A stretch of DNA of 64,000 bases, from positions 55,795,169 to 55,859,168 of the forward strand of contig OX485806.1 in the NCBI GenBank assembly GCA_950295325.1, read 5' to 3'. The stretch comes from Polytrichum commune. Its lineage: Eukaryota; Streptophyta; Polytrichopsida; Polytrichales; Polytrichaceae. Positions within the stretch are counted from its first letter, which is position 1, and each line of letters opens with the position of its first letter. Below, piece by piece: positions 1-10,103 of the stretch. The position numbers and the translations under genes were made by a program. Under the pieces are notes generated by a model. The model was not told the origin of the DNA and made no database searches. It saw only the letters and a list, made by a program, of their open reading frames with translations.

Positions 1-942
1 ATGGGCACAATGGGCAATCCAGAGTAACACCTGGAATTTGTGGCGTCATTGGTGAGAATGACCAAGTGATCCAAGTGTGAGTGAGGGGCCCCAACGTTGA
101 GAACGTCTCCCACCCACGAAGACTAGGAGTCACGAGGGTAAGGCCATGAACTATGAATAACTTATAGTGTTCGGGATCTACAATGCTCGAGAGCACATGA
201 ATTGAAGGTTTGAGCTAGGAGATATGTCAATTTGAGTGGGCACTGCCTAGGGACATCGCCCTAGGACATTAGTGACCTGGGAGTAGCGGCTAAGACTGCC
301 TAGATTTGAGCAGCCATAACTTCCTCAATACTTGCTTAAATAAGGCATGTTAAAGGTCCATCAACATGTATGCAAAGAATAATTCCTAGTAAAGTGGTTT
401 TTTGATGCATCAAGAATTATGAAAAGAAATTATGTTGGTTTGAAATTATTGGGGGCTTCTTAGTCCCAATGGATAAGGAAAAATGTTTACTTGGCCTCAA
501 CCCTTGGGACATAGATAATTTTTTTTTGACAGTAGAGTAGGGCCCTGCCCAAAATCCTAGACGTTTATATGGGTGATGCGATGTGGCTGACTGAACCCAC
601 CTGATGTTGAATGGCATGGCCTTCATGAGCATTGGCTCAACGTAGGGGCATAAATGCCTAATATGATTCGGGTTGTAATAATGTTGATCATTCAATGCGA
701 TGATCAATTTAAGATGGGACTTCCATGGATGAAAATCCACATTTAACTATTGGTTATTAATTAAGATGAGAGTCCTAAATGCAAGTGTAGGATAGTTGGT
801 TCCCTACCTATGAGCTAAAGATGTCCACGGTATGGGGAGCTAATCATTTGCCTGGATGGAATGCGAAGGGTTAGTGCTGGTGATCCTGCTAGAATTGAAA
901 AATGACCAAAATAATTAAGGGGAGCTAGTAAGGGTTACAACA
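1..942 (+). mobile_element. Chromovirus family A LTR, left end cut by window
   Basis: The stretch reads, with many substitutions, as the reverse complement of the LTRs at 10104-11026 and 32911-33868. It shares the block near 90-150 around the inverted motif AACGTTGAGAACGTCTCCC and ends in ...GGGTTACAACA at 942 (family end GGGTTGCGACA). A primer site and gag follow, so it is a 5' LTR on the + strand. The terminal GCGACA has decayed to ACAACA and divergence is high, so this is an old copy. Confidence 0.85.
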
Positions 943-944
943 CG

Positions 945-962
945 TGGTGTCAAATCAAGGTT
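945..962 (+). other. Decayed primer binding site (initiator Met tRNA type)
   Basis: Starting two bases after the LTR, TGGTGTCAAATCAAGGTT matches the intact family A site TGGTATCAGAGCAAGGTT with a few substitutions. This site is complementary to the 3' end of plant initiator methionine tRNA and is used by many chromoviruses. Confidence 0.75.
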
Positions 963-993
963 CTAATATTTGAACTAGCATTTTGAAGAAGAG

Positions 994-1762
994 ATGGCTA
1001 TCAAACGTGAGATTGATGACGGTAAGTCCGGGGTGTCTTAAAATATGCAATATTCAAAATGGAACAAAGATCATGTCCAAGAGAATTTTGACCTCGCTAT
1101 TGATCTAATAACAATGTGGGGATGATGGTGGATTTGGTGAGGTAATGGAAGAATCCCTTGAAAGGACTCCCACAAACCTCAAAGAAAAAATTAGAAACTA
1201 TATTTTTTAATGCACTCAAAAGCTTGGAAAATGATGATGTTGGATTAAAATGCATGAGTTCATAGACTCTACGTATCAAAAACTGAAGTGTGATAAGGAA
1301 AAGGGTCAGAGAAGACAAAATGATCAAACTCCTCATGATGCAAGGTATTAGGCCTTCTTCTTTAACAAAGAAATTGGCTAAAGTAAACATGCCAAATATT
1401 TTCTTAAAGCTTGGCGAAGCAAAAAATGTGAAAATATTTGTGTTAGAATTAAAAAACTACTATGATGTCCAAAGACCTGAGGTGGACAAGAAGGTTGTCA
1501 TAGTAGTTACATTTTTGAAAGACCGTGCGCTTGAGTGGTGGACTAGAAAAAATGCGCAAGAGCTTGAGGTGGTGGCAAACTTGATTTAGATTGGCTTTAA
1601 GTTGTATTTGTTCAATGGTTTAAGCTGGGGTACAAAGAATTGTGTGAAGAAATGAATTTGGTGCAAATGAAGCATACTTTGGCTCCTAAAGCATGTGCAC
1701 GATTTTAATGCCCAAATGAACACTACACCTAAGGTGGGTTGTAGAAATGGATGGTAGATGTT
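994..1762 (+). pseudogene. Family A gag remnant
   Basis: It begins with ATGGCTATCAAACG, the same start as the family A copy at 32859 on the minus strand, and follows that gag at nucleotide level with many indels. The best kept part (1290-1589) encodes a peptide with KMIKLLMMQG, KLAKVNMP, NYYDVQRP, FLKDRALEWW and IGFK, matching residues of the gag in 31315-32808. Stops and frame changes are frequent. Near 1740-1762 a fragment aligning to GGLQKWVVD ends abruptly at a family B pol fragment. This is a Ty3/gypsy capsid gene relic and is not functional. Confidence 0.8.
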
Positions 1763-1945
1763 TGGTTGGGGCCCTATCTCGTTCGCGAGGCATTCCCCAA
1801 CAATTCATTACAATTGGAGACATGAAATGGCGAGAGCTTTCCAACTCGCACCTCCTGTAGTCGATGCAAAGAGTACCGAGCTTGAAGCACCAACTTGCCT
1901 GCGAAGCAAGAGATTCTGAATCCATCCCCTGATGGTCGCCAGTTA
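1763..1945 (+). pseudogene. 3' end of a family B (Athila-like) pol
   Basis: In one frame it reads WLGPYLV, FPNNS, QLET, then a TGA, then SFPTRTS and SRCKEYRA and a stop. This matches the last ~40 codons of the polyprotein at 14363-20602. The TGA replaces a Leu codon. The sequence then runs through the conserved segment CCCCTGATGGTCGCCAGTTA straight into the LTR at 1946, as in the intact element, so this LTR is the 3' LTR of a pol now lost at its 5' side. The abrupt change at ~1762 from family A gag marks an insertion or recombination junction. Confidence 0.8.
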
Positions 1946-3477
1946 TGTGAGCCCAAAATTGCGCCCACATGTCTTATCAAGCGTAAAAATTACGAAAACC
2001 TTAGAGTTCGTGTTTGTTTGATTTGTCAAAAGCATAAAAAAAGTGATGTGTTAGAGTTTAGTTATAGTTGAGTTAAGTGGTGAACTTGAGTTAGTAAAAA
2101 AGAAAAAAAATAAGTTAGTTTAATTCAGTTTTACAGACACCTAAGTTTGAGAGACTTAGACTAGGCTTGCGTGGCTGAGCTTAAAGTATTGTTTGTATTA
2201 GGCTTACGCTACAATTGTGTAAGGGGGGGGGATCCCTTCTCAATTCGGATCAAGCACTGAAAGTTCGGATCCAGGAAAGAGAGTCCCTAGAATGCTCAAA
2301 GAGGGGACCGACACTCTCTCTCTCGGGAAGTGGTGGCAGCAGCACCAAAGAGGCCTCCCTATCGGCTTCTGGACTAAATGGTTGCAGCCGAGGGCACCAG
2401 GGATTTTGGCCTGGTGTAATGCGAGCGCTGAAGAAGGGAGACTAGGAGGCTAGAAGGCGGAATGCCAAATGATTACCTTTGCTTCTCGTTCAAGGTAAAA
2501 TGCTCTGGGCCAGCGGCCGAGCACGTGCATTTGGCAATGGCTTGAATAAAAAGGGATTCAACAATGTGCACTGACCGAAGGACCAACTGTTAAGGTGGAA
2601 GGAGTAAGACTTCATAGGTTCGGTGAGGAGTGCCGAGCGAGGCAGCTGGTGGACCCAACGAGACCACTCGCTGGCCATCAAAGGTGTGAGGATGCGAGGG
2701 CTGCCACGGTGCAGCGGGAGGTGCAATTCCGAGAATAGCTGAGACTATATAGGTGTTGCAACCAGGAGCTGCATTGGCTGCAAGCTCAACTGAAGGAGGA
2801 GAGGTTCAATCTGGTGGGCTCAGTGACTGGGAATTGGAGGGGGGATTGGGTCAGCGGCAGAAATCAAGGGGAGAGAGTGCTGGGAATGCGGTGGATTACT
2901 GATGATTTCATGGTGAAGGCAATGAGCGGGGGTAGGAGGCAGGATTTGAATGCTGGGTGGTTGCTCGTCAACTTGGAAAACACACAAGCCGCGAGTCGAA
3001 ATGGCTGGGTAGTGGCGATCCTCTACCGCACATGGATTTGAAGGAGGCCTTGAGGCAACTGGGCAGGCTATGGTTCTACTGTCGAGCACATTGTAAGGAG
3101 GGTGAAGGCCCTGGTGGCACATTAGTGGCCAGTGGAGATGTGAGCTGGCCGAAGGAAGGAAGGGGAATTAACGAGGTGGCAAGGAGGACTTACCCACAGT
3201 ACCGGCAGTTGGGTATGGGATAATAATCAGTTTGTAGTGAAGGGATTAGTGACTTAGATTAGTTTTAGTATAGGGTTTAGATGAGTTGTGTTGAGCTACG
3301 AGTATTTGTTAATACTTGAAGACCAAACAATAAAGAAAAAAATAAAAATTAATGTGTTTTATTCAACTCTCATTGAGGGCTGGTTATGCATTTCCATAAG
3401 TTGAGAGGAAGGTTGTGAAAGAGGATCCTTCACCAGGACTAGGACGCAATTAAGGGTGGGGGTGAATCTGGCTCACA
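1946..3477 (+). mobile_element. Family B-like LTR shared by two internal regions
   Basis: It starts TGTGAGCCCAAAA and ends GGCTCACA, the termini of the Athila-like LTRs at 12553-14301 and 21512-23260 read in the opposite direction. Its length of 1,532 bp compares with 1,749 bp in the intact element. It is preceded by a pol end and followed by a primer site, leader and gag, so it stands between the 3' end of one copy and the 5' end of another. No target duplication is seen. The small ORFs at 2215-3223 on both strands lie in the LTR and are not genes. Confidence 0.85.
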
Positions 3478-3480
3478 TAA

Positions 3481-3498
3481 TGGTGCGTCAGCTGGGAG
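3481..3498 (+). other. Primer binding site of family B-like element
   Basis: TGGTGCGTCAGCTGGGAG follows the LTR after TAA and corresponds to TGGTGCGTCTGCCGGGAG of the intact element at 21490-21507 with two changes. The complement matches the 3' end of a tRNA whose acceptor stem would start GCGTCTG, which I believe is plant tRNA-Gly(UCC). Confidence 0.7.
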
Positions 3499-4371
3499 TG
3501 AAGCGGAATTTGGAGATCAAAGCTTGGAGGCACGAACTTAAGGGAGAGGAAGGAGTACTTGGTGCGAGGTAAGTACCTCACTTGGGTTTTGATTCTTTGT
3601 CATTGGCTAGGTTAGTCGAATTTCATTCATTTTCATTGGAATGAATTGCATTTTTGTTTATGCATTTTGTTTTGAAGGAAGGAGCGCGACTTGAGGTGAT
3701 GTCCTAAACTTTCTTGGGATGGCATAAAGATATCACACTAATAGGACAATCATTAGTTCACTAAATCCGAGAGGGATAATTAATTTTAGGAAGAGTAAAC
3801 TTTGACACTCACCTCGGGCTGAGTTTCCAAGTTATGGTCTTGGGAAGTCAATGTCTTTAGAGTTAGGATTTGTTTCGTTAAAAATTTGTTAAATGGTTGA
3901 GTAAGTTGAATCACGGTCGAGTGCAAGTGCTAACTTGTAGCAAGAGGACGAATTGCTTAAGGTATGACATTATTCAAAGTGAATTTGTTAATTAATTAAG
4001 GAAGAATTTTAGTAACTGTTTTTGTCGTTATCCAGTGGAAAGGGTAATTCCCTAGCTGTAGCATGGTGTAGAAGCTGAGAGGGTGAAGCCTTAGTCTTCG
4101 GCATAGTGCACAACGAAGGTCAGCCCTTCACATGTGGTATTGTGGCGAGTGTCAATTGGAAAGCGGGTTCGAAGGTGATTCTTCGATCCAACTGAAGGTT
4201 GACATGAGCATGCCTATTTCCTGTTTGGGATTTTTCATCTAAGTTGGCCTGCAGGTTCTCTTTCCTCACCTCCGTAAATTTTAACTCATACCCAAATAAG
4301 TGGAAAAACTAATAAGCAAAGGAAACAAGGGATATGTGTGGTCAAGTGAGGGTTGATCGATTCTTCGGGGA
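3499..4371 (+). other. Untranslated leader of family B-like element
   Basis: About 870 bp lie between the primer site and the gag start, equivalent to 20603-21489 of the intact element. Short stretches are recognisably shared, including the sequence around the gag ATG. No ORF of note is seen here. Confidence 0.6.
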
Positions 4372-6040
4372 ATGCAAGGTAAGACTCGAGCTCACAAGCC
4401 AATCTTGGAGTTAGAATTAGATAAAATTACACGTAGGAAGAAGGTAGCAAAGATTAGCAAGGCCGGAGAAGACGTGGAAATTAGGATAGAGAATTGTTTG
4501 AATGTAGAACCTAGAGTTAGTCCACTGTTAAAAAATTTAGAGTTAGATAGTCAACTTGGAGAGGAGGTGACTCCCATCAAGTTGATTGGCGAGACATCAT
4601 TAGAGACTGATACAATTAAAGGGGAGGTGCCCATAGAAATGGATAGGGGAATAGGAGTAGATCCACTAGTCACCATGGCTCAGGAGGGAGACAGAGGAGT
4701 TCCTCTTCCCAATCCACCCATCGATCCATTGGTGAGGCCGAGAGGTCTCCCAATTTTAGTTCCACAGAACTTGGCCGCGGTGGACATGCCATCTAACCTC
4801 CCTAAGTTTTCGGGGACCAAAGATGAGGATCCCTCAAGGCACATGGAGAGATATATTGAGAGGTTGGCTAGTTCTCTTATTACGGATCCAAGATACTGTT
4901 TGGTGTGATTTCTTACCACACTAGATGGAGAGGCTTACGAGTGGTATAGAGACCATGCAGAGGGAGTTCTTAAATGAATTTCGACCAGAGGTAGGTCATA
5001 GCACCACGTTGAGGGCATTGGCTTCGTTGAAACAAGGTAGGGAAGAGGAAATCTCGGCATATATTAGAAGAGATGATTTGGTGTGTACACGCTTCGTGGG
5101 CACAATGCTCAATGATGGTACACTGAAACAATTATGCATTCAAGGATTCTTTAAGGCATGCACTATTAGAGGTGTACTCGACAGAAACCGTCAGACCCTA
5201 GCGGATGCTAAGGTGGCAGCTAGAGAGATGGAGAACATAGACAAAAATTATGAGAGATTATGGAGGAAGGAAGTCGAATCAATTCCTCAATTCATTCCCA
5301 TTTGACCGAGATTGGTAGAGGGAGAGCCATGTAGGCATGGGAGCCAACCTCCATATGCTCTTACTGATTCAGGTCCACGGCCTTTAGCAATGAGAAAACC
5401 AACTCCATTATTAGCATTGCCAGCTCCTTGAACAGATCACGGGTAGATCACTCCATTGTCAAGTTGAACACCACGTGCGACCAAAAAAAAATTTCTTTTG
5501 GTAAGTTGCACCACCAAAATGGGTCAAAATTTTATCAATTTTTTTTCATGAGTAGATATACACATTACCTATGACATAGTCAAAAGTGGTAACTAAATTT
5601 GATGATTTGTTTTTTTCATAAAACATACCATTTCTAACTAGAATGACACAGAATTGAACTAAAAAAATTACTTTAAAAAATAAAGATGACTAAAATTTTC
5701 AAAAAAATATACAAAAGATACTATCAATGGTTATGTACATGTAGAAAAAATATCATAAATTTTAAAATTATATATGGCATGTAATATAGGGGTAGCAAAC
5801 TTTGTCCGCACGTGGTGTCAACTTGACAATGAAGCGACCTCCCCGTGGAACAGATCCTCACCTAGAAGATGTAGAGAGAAGGTTAGGCGCTAGCCAGTTG
5901 GAATTTCAGGAAACCATGATGAAACATATGCAGAGTTTGACCGACCAGATGTCATTAATGATTAGGAGTCAACAGCCAGGTCCTTCTCCACCAGTTGAGT
6001 CGGGTAGACATGTTTCAGGATTGTGGTGTATCCAATGTGC
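4372..6040 (+). pseudogene. Family B-like gag, broken and carrying a MITE
   Basis: The start ATGCAAGGTAAGACTCG matches the start of the intact polyprotein (MQGRTRSQKP) at 20602. The frame 4372-4908 covers the N-terminal ~178 residues, including IDPLVRPRGLP, PQNLAA, KDEDPSRHMERYIERLAS. It ends at a TGA where the intact copy has Trp. A short deletion near 4960 removes the equivalent of GHFRGWEQLQ. The frame at 4925-5305 then continues (EFLNEFRPEVGHST, LKQGREEEISAYIRR) to a stop. A 409-bp insertion (5439-5847) separates the next part (PHLEDVERRLGASQL, MIRSQQPGPSPPVESGRH). Homology ends inside the first zinc knuckle (LWCIQC) at ~6040. Protease, RT and integrase are absent. Confidence 0.85.
5439..5847. 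mobile_element. MITE, probably Mutator-like, inserted in gag
   Basis: A 409-bp AT-rich insert is flanked by GAACAGATC at 5430-5438 and 5848-5856, 9 bp long (or 8 bp if the final C belongs to the terminus). Its ends are long inverted repeats of about 45 bp: left ACGGGTAGATCACTCCATTG, right reverse complement CACGGGGAGGTCGCTTCATTG minus one base, both continuing through GTCAAGTTGA and CACCACGTGCG. Gag homology resumes exactly on each side. An 8-9-bp duplication with long inverted repeats suggests a non-autonomous Mutator-like element; hAT is the alternative if the duplication is 8 bp. It has no coding capacity. Confidence 0.8.
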
Positions 6041-6406
6041 CTATAGAAAGAAGAGGACGAAACAAGGTGCATGAATAGTGAGGCAAATGATGCAGCTCAT
6101 TTGAACGAAGACAAGTCAATCGACACGGAGCAAGAAGTCAAGGTGGTAGGCGAATCTTCGAGGTCTTTGTCGTTTTGCGAGAGGATGAAATGATTATCGC
6201 CGCATTGTTGTCCATTGAAAGATCGAATGAGGGATAAAACGGTTTCGTACGTTGATTTGCTTCGATCGGGTCCACCTCCATCAAGAGAGGACAATGAAAT
6301 GAAGTCCGAATCATCTAGGAGGTTGGCAACAAGGAAGTAGAGTTAATAAACATAACAAATATCTCCAAATTGAATATATAGTGTTCAACCGGGAGAGTGA
6401 CACATG
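6041..6406 (+). other. Unrelated segment with a short ORF remnant replacing pol
   Basis: Between the broken gag and the next LTR lie 366 bp without match to element B. A frame from ATG at 6071 runs through residues NSEANDAAHLNEDKSID and VKVVGESSRS to a single TGA near 6190. It continues in frame (DKTVSYVDLLRSGPPPS, SSRRLATRK) to TAG near 6340. It may be the 3' end of another ORF acquired or retained by a deletion derivative; I do not recognise it. Confidence 0.4.
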
Positions 6407-7816
6407 TATGAGCCCAAAATGGTTGCTCATAATTGTTTTATGTTTAGAATTTATTTAGAATTGCATTCAAAATCGTTATTGAAACAACTAAAAGTATTAA
6501 AAAGAGTGAGGCTTGGTGTGGAGTTATGTTTTAGGCCTTAGGCTTATTTAGTGTGGGTAATTAGAGGCTTAGTGGCATTAGGAGTTGTTTTGGTTAAATG
6601 AGTGGTGCTTGATGAAGCAAGGGGAAGGGCCTTGGGTTTAAGTGTTTGAATTAGAATATGTTCGTGTTGGTTTAGGGGGTGAGGGTTTAGTGGATAGGAT
6701 GAGGTTCTATTATGTAGGAGAGGGGTGAAGGGTTAAGTTCTCTTCGGGTTTTGTGTGGTTTTTTCTAGTTAGTGGAGGGGGAGAGGCTCAAGAGCAAGGG
6801 AGCTCGGGGACGAAGGAGCTGGTCTTTTAAGGAGTAAGCTCGGCTTGAATGCCGAAGTTGCTAGTTTTTCAAGGATAAGATTGGGCCTGAGTGCCAAAGT
6901 TAGGCTTGGATGACGAAGGAGCTGGTATTTCAAGGAGTAAGCTCGGCTTGAATGCCGAAGTTGCTGGTTTTTCAAAGAGAAGGCCGGGCCTGAGTGCCGA
7001 GGTTAGGCTTGGATGCCGAAGTTGCTGGTTCTCAAGGACTGAGCTCGGCTTGAATGCCAAAGTTGCTGGTTATCAAGGATAAGGCTGGGCCTGAGTGCCG
7101 AGGTTAGGCTTGGATGCCAAAGTTGTTGGTTCTCAAGGAGTGAGCTCGGCTTGAATGCCAAAGTTGCTGGTTCTCAAGGATTAGCTAGGCTTGATGCCGA
7201 AGTTGCTGGTCTTTCAAAAAGTAAGCTCGGCTTCATGTTGAAGTTGCTGGTTTTTCAAGGATAAGTTTGGGCCTGAGCGCTGAAGTTAGGCTTGGATGCC
7301 GAAGTTGCTGGTTCTCAAGGAGTGAGCTGGGCTTGAAGCCGAAGTTGCTGGTTTTCAAGGATAAGCTAGGCTTAAGTGCCGAAGTTGATGGTTTTCAAGG
7401 ATAAGGCTGGGCCTAAGTGCCGAGGGGCGGGTTTTAGGATGGAAGCTGGGCTTAGGGCCATGATAATGGGCATTGGGGTTATACAAAGGAGGGGACTTAG
7501 TAGTGCCCACACTACATTATATCATGGCTAACTAACTAAGTTTAAGATGATGGATTGGTTTAGATCATTGGTTATCCGTGGAATTAAGGGTGAGCTCGTG
7601 TGGGATTTTGATAGGGTGTGTTAAGAGAACAATAATCAAGAAAAACGTTTGTCAACGCTTGTACTCATCACATGGAATAAATTGGTGTGACAACATGGAT
7701 GTGTGATGTAATGGGGATAAAGGATGTTGAAAAGATTAAACTAGGACGAGTATAAATGTGAGCCCCATGCCCTCACCCGGACTACGACGCATAAGGGTGG
7801 GTGGTTTGGCCTCACA
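6407..7816 (+). mobile_element. 3' LTR of the family B-like derivative
   Basis: It starts TATGAGCCCAAAAT (family TGTGAGCCCAAAA with one change). It ends with GACTACGACGCATAAGGGTGGG and GGCCTCACA, as in LTRs 1946-3477 and 50429-52168. Its length is 1,410 bp. With 1946-3477 it bounds a 5.9-kb gag-only derivative. The bases flanking the two LTRs do not match (AGTTA and ACATG), consistent with the first LTR lying between tandem copies. A minisatellite occupies its middle. Confidence 0.8.
6780..7440 (+). repeat. Minisatellite inside the LTR
   Basis: About 15 degenerate copies of a block built on GGCTTGAATGCCGAAGTTGC followed by TGGTTTTTCAAGGAT and GCTCGGC or CTGGGCCTGAGTGCCGAGGT occur in direct orientation, with spacings of roughly 35-75 bp. 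Short ORFs across it (6769-7082, both strands) are products of the repetition. Neighbouring B-family LTRs lack it, so it expanded within this copy or subfamily. Confidence 0.8.
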
Positions 7817-7989
7817 ACATGACACAATTGAGTATTGTAATATAACATTTTGAAGGGAATAAAAATAATCCATGAGATTATATTTATTATAGCAAACAAT
7901 TATGAGTTCACATGAGTTCCAAAAATGGCCACATCTATTAGGGCACAATGTAGTGCTAGGTTGAGAGGAATTGTAGGAAGTAGATTGTA
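7817..7989. other. Short spacer 3' of the MULE-like gene
   Basis: AT-rich DNA between the family B-like LTR and the last stop of the minus-strand MULE-like gene. I see no feature. It should hold the gene's 3' untranslated region. Confidence 0.4.
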
Positions 7990-9352
7990 TCAGGATGTCC
8001 CTTGAATGATGAGTTTGACCTCATTGAAGCTAATTATCGGGGCGTGAATGAACAAGTCAACATCGGGGCCTACATTAGAGACCTTAACAAAGATGAAGTA
8101 GATGTGCTTACAATGCATGAACGAATTTTGTTTGCGGCCAAACTTTGATATCATATCATTGAAGGCCGGGCAATTACCCTCGGGCAGAGAACTCACTGTG
8201 AGTTGGTAAATTGATTGTGTAGGTGTAGGTTTGGACTGCAACATGATCACGCAACAAATCCAGGGCATGGAATCATGGTGACATTCAAGATGGTCCCGTT
8301 CATAATTTGTGCAGATGCCACCATCTGCATTTGTTTTGTTGATGGTGCGGTGGCAGATCGTTTTGTAGACTTGGACTGCTTGGAAGAAGGATAAGCGTAT
8401 GGGTTGGTTGAAACGTCCACTCCAAAGAGGTCAAAGGGAGGAACAGATGTGCTAAAAAGGCGAATGGGCGTGATGCGTTCTTTTTGCAGGAGCTGAAAGC
8501 CGGCATTTTCAAGCTTTAGGATCTCCGAACGAGTGAGGTTGGTACCAAACTTGACATGCCACACAAGCGGGATTGGAGGTCGTTTTTGGTCATGAGAGAA
8601 TTTGTCGACCCACTTGCGACAAGAACCTTTGATACAACGTTCAATGTCGTCCGGGCAAAAAAAGAACTTCTCGATTTTAGGTGTAGTGAATTTGTAATAG
8701 TTTCAAACTCCAAGGTATGTCGGGTTAGGAGTGCTCTCGGAGTTGGAGACGATTTCGGATGTGCATTTTTTTTGGTGACCGCATGCATGGCCCAACATGC
8801 TTTGGAAGAATTGTAAGGAACGCGAGCAATATGCCAGAGTTTCTCATCCACTTTGGATATTTGTACGGCAGTGACGCGGCGAAAATCAAAAGCAATAGGA
8901 GGGGGTGGTGGAACATCTAGCCCTGGCAGAGAGGACTCCTCGACGATGGTAGGCAAAGGTGAAGCATGAGATCTTCTGATTCTTTGAGCGACACGAGGGC
9001 GAGAATAGTTGATGGTGTCGGGGCGGTGGGTTTCATCGTCGTCTCTAATGGGGGTGTTGGGCTTGCATTTTTGCGATCCGAATACCTTTACACCCTCGAG
9101 GTGGGGACTATGGGTGTAGAATTCGTCCCCACCGGGCATGTCGAGAAGAACCTTATGTAGAACAATGGGGTCACCGGTACGTTGAGCACGACATTGAGCA
9201 CATCGAAGCTTGAGTTCTTATTTGCTAAGGCCATCGTCTCCAACGCCACCCTTCAGAAATTGATGGTACGCCACAACTTGGAGGAACGCTCGAATGTAGA
9301 CATCCACAGTGGTAAAGTATAAATCGCCATCTTTGTTGCCGGACACTTGAAG
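7990..9352 (-). pseudogene. MULE-like transposase gene, 3' part (SWIM zinc finger end)
   Basis: This is the C-terminal part of the gene whose 5' part lies at 35918-38196; the two were separated by the nested insertion. From 9352 downward the frame continues codon for codon from the other side (segments GDLYFTTVDVYIRAF and FLQVVAYHQFLKGG). It meets a TAA at 9218-9220 and continues in 8516-9139 (proline-rich linker, then VDEKLWHIARVPYNSSKACW). Frame changes follow into 8247-8564 (WHVKFGTNLT, STKQMQMVAS, MIPCPGF) and 7990-8268. The last segment holds NCPAFNDM and, ~20 residues on, CKHIYFIF, a SWIM-type finger with the first Cys lost, then FIHAPIISFNEVKLII before the stop. SWIM fingers are typical of MuDR/FAR1-type proteins. 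At least one stop and two to three frame changes make it a pseudogene unless some are introns. Confidence 0.65.
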
Positions 9353-10103
9353 TGTGAGCGTCAAATTCCCCCAACATCAATTTGGCTTACAATTGAGGTG
9401 TTTTAACAAAATCATTAGATTAGTAATAGGCAAATTTAGCGACAAAACCATTTAGATTAAGGTAGGTTGGCTAGGGGTGTTTTATCTTGGGATAAAACTC
9501 TTGGGCAACTAGAATTTAGAAACCGAAGGGGTAAAAGGGAAATGCACTTTACCCGAATCGGAAACGTGAAAGTAGTAGGCTAGTTAGTAACTAGATTAAG
9601 TTAGGAACAACCAAATCAAGCAAGCAAAAGTCAAGCGGCTGCAAAATAAGCGTAATTCCGAAAGCGGCCAACAAAAAATGACAACTGCGAGCGTAAGGGA
9701 TTTTGCCAACTAGGATAAGGGGGCCATGTTGCCACCCTTGCCAACCAAAAATGAATTTCAAATGGAAATGGAAAAACCTTTGTAAGGGCTTAAGCAAGTG
9801 GGGTGCAAGGTAACATCCCTTACCTCCATTCACTTCCAAGGGCTTGGTTGCCACCATTCAAGGAACGAGACCCCTCGGTGAATGGAAGATAGAAAGGGCC
9901 CAACCCTTCATGTGAAGGGTAATAAAAACCGCATGTTCCCCTTTCAATTTTTCTCCAATTTTTCATTTTTTGTATAGAGAAACCCTCTACAATTGAAGTT
10001 AGAAGGAGAGAACCATTCACATTTATTCAATATAGACATAAGTTGAAATTCTTATAGTTAGAACTCTTCAGAGAAGGTAGTGTATTTTAGAACACATCCC
10101 TAA
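9353..10103 (+). mobile_element. Solo LTR E1, left part (U3 and promoter)
   Basis: It starts TGTGAGCG directly after TGAAG (9348-9352); the same TGAAG follows the right end at 35918-35922, so this is the target duplication of a solo LTR in the MULE-like gene. From ~9690 it is homologous to 55690-56080: GGGGGC..., CCACCCTTGCC, a TATA-like ATAAAAACC near 9920, AAACCCTCTA, ATTCAATATAGACATAA and GAACACATCCCTAA. The left ~340 bp is diverged. Chromovirus A is inserted at its CCTAA. ORFs at 9591-10020 are not genes. Confidence 0.85.
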
